NCBI RefSeq assembly: GCF_046244365.1
Contig: NZ_CP176395.1
Location: 3,658,001 to 3,722,000 of the forward strand
Source of the DNA: Paenibacillus_V sp046244365
GTDB taxonomy: Bacteria > Bacillota > Bacilli > Paenibacillales > NBRC-103111
Direction of reading: 5' to 3'
Length of the DNA stretch: 64,000 nt
Shown: piece after piece, positions 17,563 to 26,263 of the stretch
How the letters are laid out: each line of letters opens with the position of its first letter
Position numbering within the stretch: position 1 is the stretch's first letter
Made by a program: the position numbers and the translations under genes
The notes under the pieces: generated by a model
Told to the model about the DNA's origin: nothing
Seen by the model: the letters and a program-made list of their open reading frames with translations, nothing else
Databases searched by the model: none

Positions 17563-17706
17563 TTTTCCGGCGCTATCCGAACCTCTCCCTTGTGAAAATT
17601 TTGTCCGAATTTTGATCAAAAAATGAATTTTATATGAACAAAATTACGAAAATGTGATATACTCTTGGTAAGGAAAGCACTTTCAAGCGAAGCAGGAGTG
17701 ATTGCG

Positions 17707-17973
17707 ATGACGACAAGAACGGCAACTTTGGCCAAGGGAAGCGGAAACGAGCGGAATGTAAGCAAATTGGTGGCGATGATGACGGCGACGGCATGGGCGT
17801 TGCTTGGGATCGGTTTGCTGCTTAGCTTGTTCAATTTGCAGGATTTCAGCGATCGTAACACGTCCTTGATGGTCGGGGTCGGGTTCATGGTCGGCAGCGT
17901 TCACATTTATGTCATCCGCACGGCGATTCACCTCGTTCACTCGAGAGCTCAGGCGGAAGACGCCAAGGAATAA
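17707..17973 (+). CDS. YiaA/YiaB-like two-helix membrane protein
   Basis: An 88-residue protein with two hydrophobic helices (WALLGIGLLLSLFN and SLMVGVGFMVGSVHIYVI) separated by a short polar loop, matching the YiaAB two-helix domain. The start at 17707 has AGGAG 8 bases before it; the frame extends to 17665 without a site. An AT-rich stretch upstream (TGTGATATACT near 17655) could hold the promoter. The gene is monocistronic with its own terminator. The function of this family is not known. Confidence 0.8.
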   Translation: MTTRTATLAKGSGNERNVSKLVAMMTATAWALLGIGLLLSLFNLQDFSDRNTSLMVGVGFMVGSVHIYVIRTAIHLVHSRAQAEDAKE

Positions 17974-17990
17974 CTTCCCTATACAAGCCA

Positions 17991-18027
17991 AACCCCTTCG
18001 GGAACCGCTCCCGAAGGGGTTTTTTTG
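17991..18027 (+). terminator. intrinsic terminator after the YiaA/B-like gene
   Basis: A 12- to 13-pair stem AACCCCTTCGGGA / TCCCGAAGGGGTT followed by seven T residues. Confidence 0.92.
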
Positions 18028-18203
18028 GTGATTGTGTCTGTAGCGTGAAAATTATTTTACGGAAAAATGACGAAACCTTGACGTATTTGTTAAGTACCGC
18101 GACCATTCCATCGCAATCTGTTATGGTGGAGCTATAGAGTGATCCGGCCGGTTACAGCGGTCGGGACGATCATAGCTTTCGGAGAGCATGGGAGAGGATC
18201 AAC

Positions 18204-19163
18204 ATGAGAAAACCGGTAAAGATCAGCCGTATTTCAGTTACGCTGCTGTTCATCCTGATGGCTGCGCTTCTGAGCGGCTGCGGACAAGAAATGATGGTGT
18301 TCGATCCGAAAGGACCGATCGCGCAGGACCAGAGGGATCTGATCGTAATCTCGTCCATACTGTGCGCTGTCGTATTGGTGCCTGTACTGGCGATGACAGC
18401 CGTCATCGTATGGCGTTACCGAGATAAGAAAGGCAACAAATCGGCGTACAAACCGAATTGGTCGCACAGCACCAAAATGGAAGCGATCTGGTGGGGGATT
18501 CCTATCGTAATCATTCTCGTACTGGCTTCCATAACGATTAAATACACCTACGCGCTGGACCCTGCCAAGCCCATTGAATCGGAGCAGAAGCCGCTCGTCG
18601 TTCAAGCGACATCGCTTGATTGGAAATGGCTGTTTACTTACCCCGAGCAAGGCATAGGGACGGTTAACTATCTGCAAATCCCGAAAGGTATCCCGATCAA
18701 ATTCGAGCTGACTTCGGACGCGCCGATGAATTCGTTCTGGATTCCGCAGCTTGGCGGTCAAATGTATACGATGTCCGGCATGGCCATGACCTTGTATTTG
18801 CAGGCCGACGAGGTCGGGAAATATTTCGGAACGGGCGCCAACTTTAGCGGAGAGCATTTTAACGACATGAAATTCGATGTTCACGCCACTTCGCAGGAAG
18901 ATTTCGATAAATGGGTTGCGGATACCAAAAAGTCCGGCTCCCCGTTAACGATGGATGGTTATGAAACGCTTGCGAAGCCGGGCAGGACCGGGGAGCAGTT
19001 CTTCTCCGCGATTCCGGACGATATCTTCCATAAGATTGTCAACAAATACTCAGTGGACGGACAATCCGCCCACGGCTCGCACGGCGCCGCCGCTACGGAG
19101 CCGAAAGCGAAGGAAAAAGAAAAAGAACAAACGAACCATGGCTCGCAACATGCCGGGCACTAA
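18204..19163 (+). CDS. qoxA: cytochrome aa3 quinol oxidase subunit II
   Basis: A 319-residue membrane lipoprotein. The signal sequence ends in the lipobox AALLSGCGQ; two helices follow (about 48-68 and 95-113), then an extracytoplasmic cupredoxin-like domain (VQATSLDWKWLFTYPEQGIGTVNYLQIP). The Cys and His ligands of the CuA centre are absent, so the electron donor is quinol, not cytochrome c. The C-terminus carries a His/Lys/Glu-rich tail (from about 285) that looks disordered and may bind metal. First gene of qoxABCD; GGGAGAGGA precedes the ATG. It acts in aerobic respiration at the cell membrane. Confidence 0.94.
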   Translation: MRKPVKISRISVTLLFILMAALLSGCGQEMMVFDPKGPIAQDQRDLIVISSILCAVVLVPVLAMTAVIVWRYRDKKGNKSAYKPNWSHSTKMEAIWWGIPIVIILVLASITIKYTYALDPAKPIESEQKPLVVQATSLDWKWLFTYPEQGIGTVNYLQIPKGIPIKFELTSDAPMNSFWIPQLGGQMYTMSGMAMTLYLQADEVGKYFGTGANFSGEHFNDMKFDVHATSQEDFDKWVADTKKSGSPLTMDGYETLAKPGRTGEQFFSAIPDDIFHKIVNKYSVDGQSAHGSHGAAATEPKAKEKEKEQTNHGSQHAGH

Positions 19164-19213
19164 AGGGACTTTGAAACATCCTCTAAATACCAAATTAGAA
19201 AAGAGGCCCACTC

Positions 19214-21187
19214 ATGCTGGAATCCATTAAACAATTCGCATCGGAGTTTTTCGTCACCGGCGATCCTCTTATTCTCGGGGCGCAAGTAAGCATCGGGCTT
19301 GCATCGGTGGCCATCGTCTTCGTGCTGACCTTCTTCAAGAAGTGGGGCTGGCTTTGGCGGGAATGGCTGACGACCGTGGATCACAAACGGATCGGCATCA
19401 TGTATATTATTTGTTCGATCCTGATGCTGTTCCGCGGCGGCGTCGACGCGCTGCTCATGCGGCTGCAGCTGGCGATGCCGGGCGTAGAATTTCTGCAAGC
19501 CGATCACTATAACGCCATATTCACTACGCACGGCGTCATCATGATCTTGTTCATGGCGATGCCTCTCATGTTCGGTCTATTCAATATCGTCGTTCCGCTG
19601 CAGCTCGGCGCGCGCGACGTCGCTTATCCGTTTCTGAACTCGCTTAGCTTCTGGATGTTCTTCTTCGGAGCCATGCTGTTCAACGTTTCGTTCGTAATCG
19701 GCGGTTCGCCGGATGCCGGATGGCTTGCATATCCGCCGTTGTCGGAGCTGTCGCATAGTCCCGGTGTCGGACAGAACTTTTATATTTGGGGCATCCAAAT
19801 ATCGGGTATCGGGAGCTTGGCGACCGGTATCAACTTTATCGTAACGATTCTCAAAATGCGCGCGCCAGGCATGAAGCTGATGAAAATGCCGATGTTTTCC
19901 TGGTCCGTGCTGTCAAGCTGTATCATGATCATCTTCGCCTTTCCGATTTTGACCGTAACCTTGTTCTTGCTGTTCCTCGACCGTTTTGCAGGAGCGCATT
20001 TCTTCACGCTTGACGGCGGCGGGAATCCGATGATGTATATCAACCTCATATGGATGTGGGGTCACCCTGAGGTCTATATCGTCGTCGTGCCGGCATTCGG
20101 TATCTTCTCCGAAGTAGTCGCAACCTTCTCGAGGAAGAAGCTGTTCGGCTATGCCTCGATGGTGTTCGCGATGATCGGGATCAGCATTCTTTCGTTCTTT
20201 ACTTGGGCTCACCATTTCTTCACGATGGGCTCGGGCGCGGATGTCAGTGCATTCTTCGCCGTCACAACGATGCTGATTGCAATACCGACCGGGGTCAAGG
20301 TGTTCAACTGGCTGTTCACGATGTTCCGCGGCCGAATCCGGTTTACAACGCCGATGATGTGGGCGATCGCATTCATCCCGTGCTTCGTTATCGGCGGGAT
20401 GACGGGCGTACTATTGTCGGTAGCGCCGGCAGACTTCCAGTTCCATAACAGCTACTTCCTGATTGCGCATTTCCACCAAGTGCTGATCGGCGGCGTAGTA
20501 TTCGGCTACTTTGCAGGTCTTTATTACTGGTGGCCTAAAATGTTCGGCTTCAAGCTGAACGAGCATCTCGGCAAATGGGCGTTCTGGTTCTGGAACATCG
20601 GTTTCTACGTGTGCTTTATGCCGCAGTATTTCCTTGGACTCGACGGCATGACGCGCCGTACGTACACGTACGATTTTGACATGGGCTGGGGACCGCTTAA
20701 CCTCGTTTCGACGATCGGCGGCTTCTTGATGGGCGTTGCGTTCATCTTCCAAGTATGGCAAATTGCATACAGCATCAAGGTACATGAGAAAGATAAAACA
20801 GGCGACGCCTGGGACGGCCGCACGCTGGAATGGTCGATTCCTTCGCCGGCGCCATTGTATAACTTTGCGGTTTCGCCTGTCGTATCCGAAACCGACGACT
20901 GGTGGGAACGGAAGCAAAGAGGCGAGAAGCCGCTCGCACCGATACCGGATGCCGCGCTTGCGCCGATTCATATGCCGAAAAACTCGGCGATTCCGTTCAT
21001 CAAATCCGCATTATGGTTTTTCGCCGGCTTCGGCTTCGTATGGGGCTGGATGTGGCTGGCGATTCCGTCGCTAGTCGGCATCGCGATCTGTATGCTGGCG
21101 CGTTCGTTCTCGTACGATACCGACTATTACATTCCGGTCGACGAGGTTAAGCGTACGGAGCAACTGGCAAGGGGGGCGAAGGTCTAA
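19214..21187 (+). CDS. qoxB: cytochrome aa3 quinol oxidase subunit I
   Basis: A 657-residue proton-pumping heme-copper oxidase catalytic subunit with about 14-15 helices. Heme and copper ligands are visible: FTTHGVIMILF (heme a His), WGHPEVYIVVVPAFGI (CuB His cross-linked to Tyr), WAHHFFTMG (two CuB His) and FHNSYFLIAHFHQVLIGG (heme a3 and heme a His). The start at 19214 follows AGAGG. It sits 50 bases after qoxA, and its TAA overlaps the qoxC ATG by one base (TAATG). Confidence 0.96.
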   Translation: MLESIKQFASEFFVTGDPLILGAQVSIGLASVAIVFVLTFFKKWGWLWREWLTTVDHKRIGIMYIICSILMLFRGGVDALLMRLQLAMPGVEFLQADHYNAIFTTHGVIMILFMAMPLMFGLFNIVVPLQLGARDVAYPFLNSLSFWMFFFGAMLFNVSFVIGGSPDAGWLAYPPLSELSHSPGVGQNFYIWGIQISGIGSLATGINFIVTILKMRAPGMKLMKMPMFSWSVLSSCIMIIFAFPILTVTLFLLFLDRFAGAHFFTLDGGGNPMMYINLIWMWGHPEVYIVVVPAFGIFSEVVATFSRKKLFGYASMVFAMIGISILSFFTWAHHFFTMGSGADVSAFFAVTTMLIAIPTGVKVFNWLFTMFRGRIRFTTPMMWAIAFIPCFVIGGMTGVLLSVAPADFQFHNSYFLIAHFHQVLIGGVVFGYFAGLYYWWPKMFGFKLNEHLGKWAFWFWNIGFYVCFMPQYFLGLDGMTRRTYTYDFDMGWGPLNLVSTIGGFLMGVAFIFQVWQIAYSIKVHEKDKTGDAWDGRTLEWSIPSPAPLYNFAVSPVVSETDDWWERKQRGEKPLAPIPDAALAPIHMPKNSAIPFIKSALWFFAGFGFVWGWMWLAIPSLVGIAICMLARSFSYDTDYYIPVDEVKRTEQLARGAKV

Positions 21188-21798
21188 TGGCACAAGCAGC
21201 AGCGAATCACGGACACGGCGCTCACGACCACGATCATCACGATCAGGAGTCGATGAAGACGTTCGGATTTTGGATATTTCTGATTACAGACGTTATTTTA
21301 TTCGGAACCTTGTTCGCCACTTATATCGTCCTGAGGGGCAATACGAACGGCGGACCGACGCCGGAAGAGCTTTTTCAGATGCCGGGCATTATCGCGGAAA
21401 CGTTCATCCTGCTTACGAGCAGCTTCACGAGCGGGATCGCCGTACTCGCGATGCATCGCGGCAACAAGCAGCAGCTGATCGGCTGGCTTGCGATTACGGC
21501 GCTCCTCGGAGCGGCATTCATTACACTCGAAGTAACGGAATTCGTTCATATGGTAAACGAGGGCGCGACGATATCCACCAGTGCTTTCCTGTCCGCTTTC
21601 TTCGTACTGGTCGGCACCCACGGCTTGCACGTTTCGCTCGGCTTGATTTGGATGGTCGGGCTGATGATTCAGCTTCGCAAGCACGGCATTACGGCCGTCA
21701 CCAAGCGCAAAGTGGAAAACGTCAGCTTGTACTGGCACTTTCTCGACGTCGTCTGGATTTTCGTCCTCACGGTCGTTTACTTGATGGGGGTGATGTAA
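21187..21798 (+). CDS. qoxC: cytochrome aa3 quinol oxidase subunit III
   Basis: A 203-residue membrane subunit with five helices. The N-terminus is His-rich (HGHGAHDHDHHDQ). The conserved SFTSGIAVLAMHRGNK and FFVLVGTHGLHVSLGLIW segments are typical of CyoC/QoxC. It is translationally coupled to qoxB through a TAATG overlap, and a GCAAGGGGGG site lies just inside the qoxB end. It stabilises the oxidase complex. Confidence 0.95.
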   Translation: MAQAAANHGHGAHDHDHHDQESMKTFGFWIFLITDVILFGTLFATYIVLRGNTNGGPTPEELFQMPGIIAETFILLTSSFTSGIAVLAMHRGNKQQLIGWLAITALLGAAFITLEVTEFVHMVNEGATISTSAFLSAFFVLVGTHGLHVSLGLIWMVGLMIQLRKHGITAVTKRKVENVSLYWHFLDVVWIFVLTVVYLMGVM

Positions 21799-21799
21799 G

Positions 21800-22132
21800 A
21801 TGGACAAAACGCACGGGTCGGCTTCGCACGAGCAGCACGGTTCTCACGGCTCGCTGAAATCTTATACCATCGGGTTCGTACTTTCGATCATCCTGACGAT
21901 CATTCCGATTGTCATCGTCATGAACAGCATGCTAAGCAAAACCGCAACGCTTGTCGTTATTCTCGTGATGGCGGTGCTGCAATTCGCGATTCAGCTCATC
22001 TTCTTCATGCACTTGAGAGAAGGCGAGAATGCACGCTGGAACATGATGGCGCTGCTGTTCGGCTTGATCATTTTGCTGACAATCGTGGCCGGATCGATTT
22101 GGATTATGACTTACAATACGGTGGCGCATTGA
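21800..22132 (+). CDS. qoxD: cytochrome aa3 quinol oxidase subunit IV
   Basis: A 110-residue protein with three helices and the family signature LQFAIQLIFFMHLREGENARWNMMALLFGLIILLTIVAGSIWIMTYNT (CyoD/QoxD). It follows qoxC after one base, with GGGGGTG just upstream. Last gene of the operon, before a strong terminator. Confidence 0.94.
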   Translation: MDKTHGSASHEQHGSHGSLKSYTIGFVLSIILTIIPIVIVMNSMLSKTATLVVILVMAVLQFAIQLIFFMHLREGENARWNMMALLFGLIILLTIVAGSIWIMTYNTVAH

Positions 22133-22162
22133 GAGATCCAATTTTCACTAAATGATAAAGAG

Positions 22163-22198
22163 AAGGCTCAAGGAGAAATCCTTGGAGCCTTTTTTTCT
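22163..22198 (+). terminator. intrinsic terminator of qoxABCD
   Basis: The stem AGGCTCAAGGA / TCCTTGGAGCCT (one bulged G), loop GAAA, followed by a run of seven T. Confidence 0.92.
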
Positions 22199-22569
22199 TG
22201 CTGCGGAACAAGAAGCGGACAGATCGCAGGATGTCACTTTGGAAATGAACGGCAGAGCCGCTGTTTGACCTGCAACTTTCGGAGTCATCGGATTGTGCCA
22301 TAGACCAGATAATGTTCACTTTTGCGGATTCCGGGGAAAGGTGCATAAGAAGGGAAGATGGTTATATCGCCCTGCCTTAAGAGCTGATTATGATGAACAA
22401 GCAAGAATGAAAAACGGCTTGTGAATAAGTCAATAGAAGGGATTGAACAAAACATTGAGGAGCGTGGAAGAGGATGTGGAATCAAGAAGGCAACTTAACA
22501 ACCGTTTCCCATCTATAAGATGCTCAGGTGTAAGAAGGATAGAAGGGATAGAGGGAGGAATAGAGGCGA
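22199..22569. other. intergenic region before the mannosidase gene
   Basis: About 370 bases. No persuasive coding region, terminator or repeat. A purine-rich stretch (AAGGATAGAAGGGATAGAGGGAGGAATAGAGG, about 22535-22567) leads into the TTG start of the next gene and includes its ribosome site. Confidence 0.5.
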
Positions 22570-25236
22570 TTGTCTAAGCAAACGATTTATTACTATTCAA
22601 GCACGCATTGGGACCGGGAGTGGTATGAATCCTTTCAGGGCTTTCGGTTTCGGCTTGTAGAAATGATGAGCGAAATGATAGAAGTCCTTGAGAAGCGTAC
22701 GGAGTTTCAAACGTTTCATCTGGACGGGCAAACGATCGTGCTGGAGGATTTCATCGAGATCGCACCCGAGAAAAGGGAGCGTCTTGCCCGGCTGATACAA
22801 GAAGGACGGCTAGTGATCGGTCCATGGTATGTCATGCCCGATGAGTTTCTTGTTTCGGGTGAAAGCTTGATCCGCAATTTGCTCATAGGGCGCCGCATTT
22901 CCAAGGAGTGGGGGACCGAGCCGTGGAAATACGGATATGTTTGCGATATTTTCGGGCATATTGCTCAGATGCCGCAAATTTTTAACGGTTTTGACATTCC
23001 ATATGCTGTGCTAGGCAGAGGTCTTAACGAGCAGGACGTCCCTGCGCATTTCCGCTGGAGCTCACCGGACGGAAGCGAATGCTTGACGTTCAAGCTGCAG
23101 GATCATAGCTCCTATGGAGCGTTTCTAGTCATACTACTGAATGCGGAAAAGCAGCTTTTATCCCCTGAGGATACGAAACAGGCGATTCAAAAAGCGATCG
23201 ATCTCGAAATGGCCCGCAGCCCGATCCCCGTCATCCTGCTTATGGACTGCCAGGATCATGCGCGGATTCGTCCGAATACGGGCGAATACCTGGAGATGAT
23301 TCGCGAGCTATACCCGGACGCGGAAATCAAGCATACGAATTTGGAGCAAATGGGCAGACAGCTCGAAAGCTTCAGAGATCGGATGCCGTTGCGGCAAGGG
23401 GAACTAAACGAGCCCGGGAAAAATCCGGGCACGAATTACTTGATTACGCATACGTTATCCAGCCGATATCCGCTGAAACAAGCAAATGACGACTGCCAGG
23501 TTTTATTGGAGAAGTGGGCGGAGCCCTTTGCAGCCTTGTCCGAGTTTCATGGTCACTCCATACCGCAAACGTATATTCAGCTAGCCTATAAATATTTAAT
23601 TTCCAACCATCCCCATGACTCGATTTGCGGCTGTTCGATCGACCAAGTACATCAAGATATGAAGTATCGGTTCGACCAGGCTAAGGAGATCGCAAGTCTG
23701 GTTACAGGAAGCTTCCTCGGCAAGGAAATGAAAAGGCTCGAAACACAAGAAAGCGACGGTACAAGAGCGCTTTCCTTATGGAATCCGCTGTTTTTTCCAC
23801 GGAGGTGCGTCGTTACGTTGGATATTGATTTCGATCCCGGCTATTCGGCACAGTTCCAAGAACCTTTTGGTTATGAACCGAAAAACAGCTTTAAAATTTA
23901 CGACTATCAAGGGAATGAGATTCCTTATGGATTATGTCAAATCAAGAGAAATTATAACGTAAAAGATCATGAGAAAGCGGCAAAAACCGTTGACCGTCAT
24001 ACCGTTTCATTGGAAGTCGAGCTTCCCGCCATGGGGAACACCGTTTACAAGGTAGTGCCTTCTTTAGAGCCGTCACGCTATCTGGAGCGCATATCTTGTC
24101 AAGACAGGGAAGCGGAGAACGAATATGTGAAGCTAACGGTTAACGATAACGGAACGATCACGGTTACGGATAAACAAAGCGGCAGAATTTATGATAATCT
24201 TCTGAGCTATTTGGACAATGGGGAAATAGGGGACGGCTGGTACCATGCCAGCCCTATTCAGGATCGGATCGTCAGCAGCAGAGGTGCCGCCTGCACGATC
24301 GAAACGATCGAGAACGGGCCCGTCCGTGCCGTGTTTCAAATTACGCATGAATTCAACGTTCCCAAAAGCATGGACCACCTGGCGCATGGTATCCGACGTT
24401 CGGATGAGCGGGTTAAGCTGGTCATCCGCTCCCGGGTCGGGCTATCGCATGGGGCGAAATACGTCGATGTGGAAACGGCCATCGAAAATCAAGCGCGGGA
24501 TCATCGACTGCGTCTTGTCATTCCGACCGGGATAGAATCTGAATCTTATTTTGTCAATCAGCAGTTTGCATTTGTCGAACGAAAGACAGGACTTCGAACG
24601 GAAACGCAGAGCTGGAAGGAATGCGACGTACCGGAGAAGCAGATGAACGGCATTGTTGGCAAGAGAAGCGCTGAAGGGACGGGGCTGGCGTTCCTATCTG
24701 CCTCCGGTCTTCACGAGTGTGCGGCACCGGACGATCGGAACGGATCTCTTCATATCACCCTATATCGTTCGTTTCAGAAAACCTACTTGACCAATGGCGA
24801 AGAGGGCGGGCAGCTTATCGGACCGTTACGCTTCAAATATGCTCTCGCTGTCATGGATGCTTCAACCTCCTATGCCGATCTGAACAGGCTCCAGGAGCAT
24901 TTGCAGACCGATGTGTACAGCTCTTCTGTCAAGGTTAATGAAACGTTCATACCTGCGGAGCCTATCAGTTATTTCCGGTTGTCGGAATCGGACATTTGTC
25001 TCAGTATCTTAAAACGCCCGGAAGACGGCAAGGCAGGAGAACTGATCGTGCGTTGCTATAATTTGTCCGAACATCCGTCCTCCGCCCGGTTTACCTGCTT
25101 TAAAAGGATCGAGAAGGTGACGGAAACGAATTTGTATGAGGAGTCCGTTAAAGAGATTGCCCATGATCCGGATGGCTTTGATATTCATCTTGGGAAATGG
25201 AAGATTCAAACCTTCCGTTTACAGCTTGAGAAGTAG
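22570..25236 (+). CDS. alpha-mannosidase (glycoside hydrolase family 38)
   Basis: An 888-residue cytoplasmic enzyme with no signal peptide. The GH38 N-terminal domain starts with the metal-binding YYYSSTHWDREWYESFQGFR; the nucleophile region YVCDIFGHIAQMPQI follows, then NHPHDSICGCSIDQVH in the helical domain and the long C-terminal beta domain. Intracellular GH38 enzymes of this kind remove alpha-mannose from imported glycans or 2-O-mannosyl-glycerate. The start is TTG at 22570 behind AGGGAGGAATAGAGG. It sits 35 bases before the amidase gene and is followed by a sugar importer and regulator, supporting a glycan-use role. Confidence 0.93.
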   Translation: MSKQTIYYYSSTHWDREWYESFQGFRFRLVEMMSEMIEVLEKRTEFQTFHLDGQTIVLEDFIEIAPEKRERLARLIQEGRLVIGPWYVMPDEFLVSGESLIRNLLIGRRISKEWGTEPWKYGYVCDIFGHIAQMPQIFNGFDIPYAVLGRGLNEQDVPAHFRWSSPDGSECLTFKLQDHSSYGAFLVILLNAEKQLLSPEDTKQAIQKAIDLEMARSPIPVILLMDCQDHARIRPNTGEYLEMIRELYPDAEIKHTNLEQMGRQLESFRDRMPLRQGELNEPGKNPGTNYLITHTLSSRYPLKQANDDCQVLLEKWAEPFAALSEFHGHSIPQTYIQLAYKYLISNHPHDSICGCSIDQVHQDMKYRFDQAKEIASLVTGSFLGKEMKRLETQESDGTRALSLWNPLFFPRRCVVTLDIDFDPGYSAQFQEPFGYEPKNSFKIYDYQGNEIPYGLCQIKRNYNVKDHEKAAKTVDRHTVSLEVELPAMGNTVYKVVPSLEPSRYLERISCQDREAENEYVKLTVNDNGTITVTDKQSGRIYDNLLSYLDNGEIGDGWYHASPIQDRIVSSRGAACTIETIENGPVRAVFQITHEFNVPKSMDHLAHGIRRSDERVKLVIRSRVGLSHGAKYVDVETAIENQARDHRLRLVIPTGIESESYFVNQQFAFVERKTGLRTETQSWKECDVPEKQMNGIVGKRSAEGTGLAFLSASGLHECAAPDDRNGSLHITLYRSFQKTYLTNGEEGGQLIGPLRFKYALAVMDASTSYADLNRLQEHLQTDVYSSSVKVNETFIPAEPISYFRLSESDICLSILKRPEDGKAGELIVRCYNLSEHPSSARFTCFKRIEKVTETNLYEESVKEIAHDPDGFDIHLGKWKIQTFRLQLEK

Positions 25237-25271
25237 ACGCATTTTTTCGAAAAAAAGGGGAGGGACTTCGG

Positions 25272-26219
25272 ATGGCACGCAGAGTAACCATAAGCACGTT
25301 CAATTTCCATTATTGTCCGGTTGATCCGGACGGAGAATGGGAGCCAATGATCCGGCAGATCAGTCACTATCTGGAGCATAAAATCAATCAGGCGCTGCCG
25401 GACGAGCCGGATTTAATCGTTTTGCCCGAATGCTGCGATATGCCCTCCGGGTTATCGAGCGAGAGGCTTCGCGAATACTACTTGCAGCGCGGCGACCGCA
25501 TCCTGAACCTATTAGCCGGCATTGCACAGAAGCATCATTGTTACATTGCCTATCCCTCGATCCGAACTATGGATGACGGTTCCTGGCGGAATTCCGTACG
25601 GCTTATTGACCGCAGCAGCGAAGTGGTCGGGACTTACCATAAGAATCATCCAGTGATTATTGAAATGGAAGCGGACAAGGTGCTGTGCGGGAAGGAAGCC
25701 CCGATTATGGAGTGCGACTTCGGGCGTGTCGCTTGCGCCATCTGCTTTGACCTCAACTTCAATCCTTTAAGATTGAACTATGTGAAACAGCAGCCGGATC
25801 TGATCCTGTTTCCTTCCATGTTTCACGGCAGTTTTATGCAGCAATACTGGGCCTATTCGTGTCGAGCGCATTTGGTTGGAGCGATTGCCGGAGGCTTGCC
25901 GAGCTCGATCGTATCTCCTGTGGGGGAGATTGTCGCTTCGACTTCCAGTTATTATGACTTTATCAGCGCAAGCGTGAATCTGGATTGTGTCGTTGTTCAC
26001 CTGGATCAGAACCGGCAGCGTCTGGACGCTATCAAACAAAAGTATGGCAAAAAAGTAAAGATTAGCGATCCCGGATATTTGGGCTCTGTCCTCCTGTCGA
26101 GTGAGACAGATGCTTTTTCCTCTGAGGATCTCGTCTCGGAATTTGGACTGGAGCGTCTGGATGATTACTTGGCAAGGTCCTTGGCGTATCATCAAAATAG
26201 TCATTTTATCGAAGCCTAA
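25272..26219 (+). CDS. carbon-nitrogen hydrolase (nitrilase superfamily)
   Basis: A 315-residue cytoplasmic enzyme. The Glu-Lys-Cys catalytic triad is visible: LIVLPECCDMPSG (Glu), GTYHKNHPV (Lys) and VACAICFDLNFNP (Cys). It probably hydrolyses an amide, but the substrate cannot be read from the sequence. AGGGGAGGG precedes the ATG. It lies 35 bases after the mannosidase gene and shares its terminator, so the two products may act on one amide-bearing mannoside; that is an inference from context. Confidence 0.9.
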   Translation: MARRVTISTFNFHYCPVDPDGEWEPMIRQISHYLEHKINQALPDEPDLIVLPECCDMPSGLSSERLREYYLQRGDRILNLLAGIAQKHHCYIAYPSIRTMDDGSWRNSVRLIDRSSEVVGTYHKNHPVIIEMEADKVLCGKEAPIMECDFGRVACAICFDLNFNPLRLNYVKQQPDLILFPSMFHGSFMQQYWAYSCRAHLVGAIAGGLPSSIVSPVGEIVASTSSYYDFISASVNLDCVVVHLDQNRQRLDAIKQKYGKKVKISDPGYLGSVLLSSETDAFSSEDLVSEFGLERLDDYLARSLAYHQNSHFIEA

Positions 26220-26223
26220 ACGC

Positions 26224-26261
26224 AAAACAGCCTGTTGAGATTCCCTCAACAGGCTGTTTTT
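26224..26261. terminator. bidirectional intrinsic terminator between convergent genes
   Basis: A perfect 16-pair stem AAAACAGCCTGTTGAG / CTCAACAGGCTGTTTT with T/A runs on both sides. It serves the amidase gene and the leftward AraC-type gene. Confidence 0.93.
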
Positions 26262-26263
26262 CA

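Noticed and set aside
22285..22485. 66-codon minus-strand frame in the gap before the mannosidase gene
   Set aside because: No ribosome site, no known family; looks like chance.
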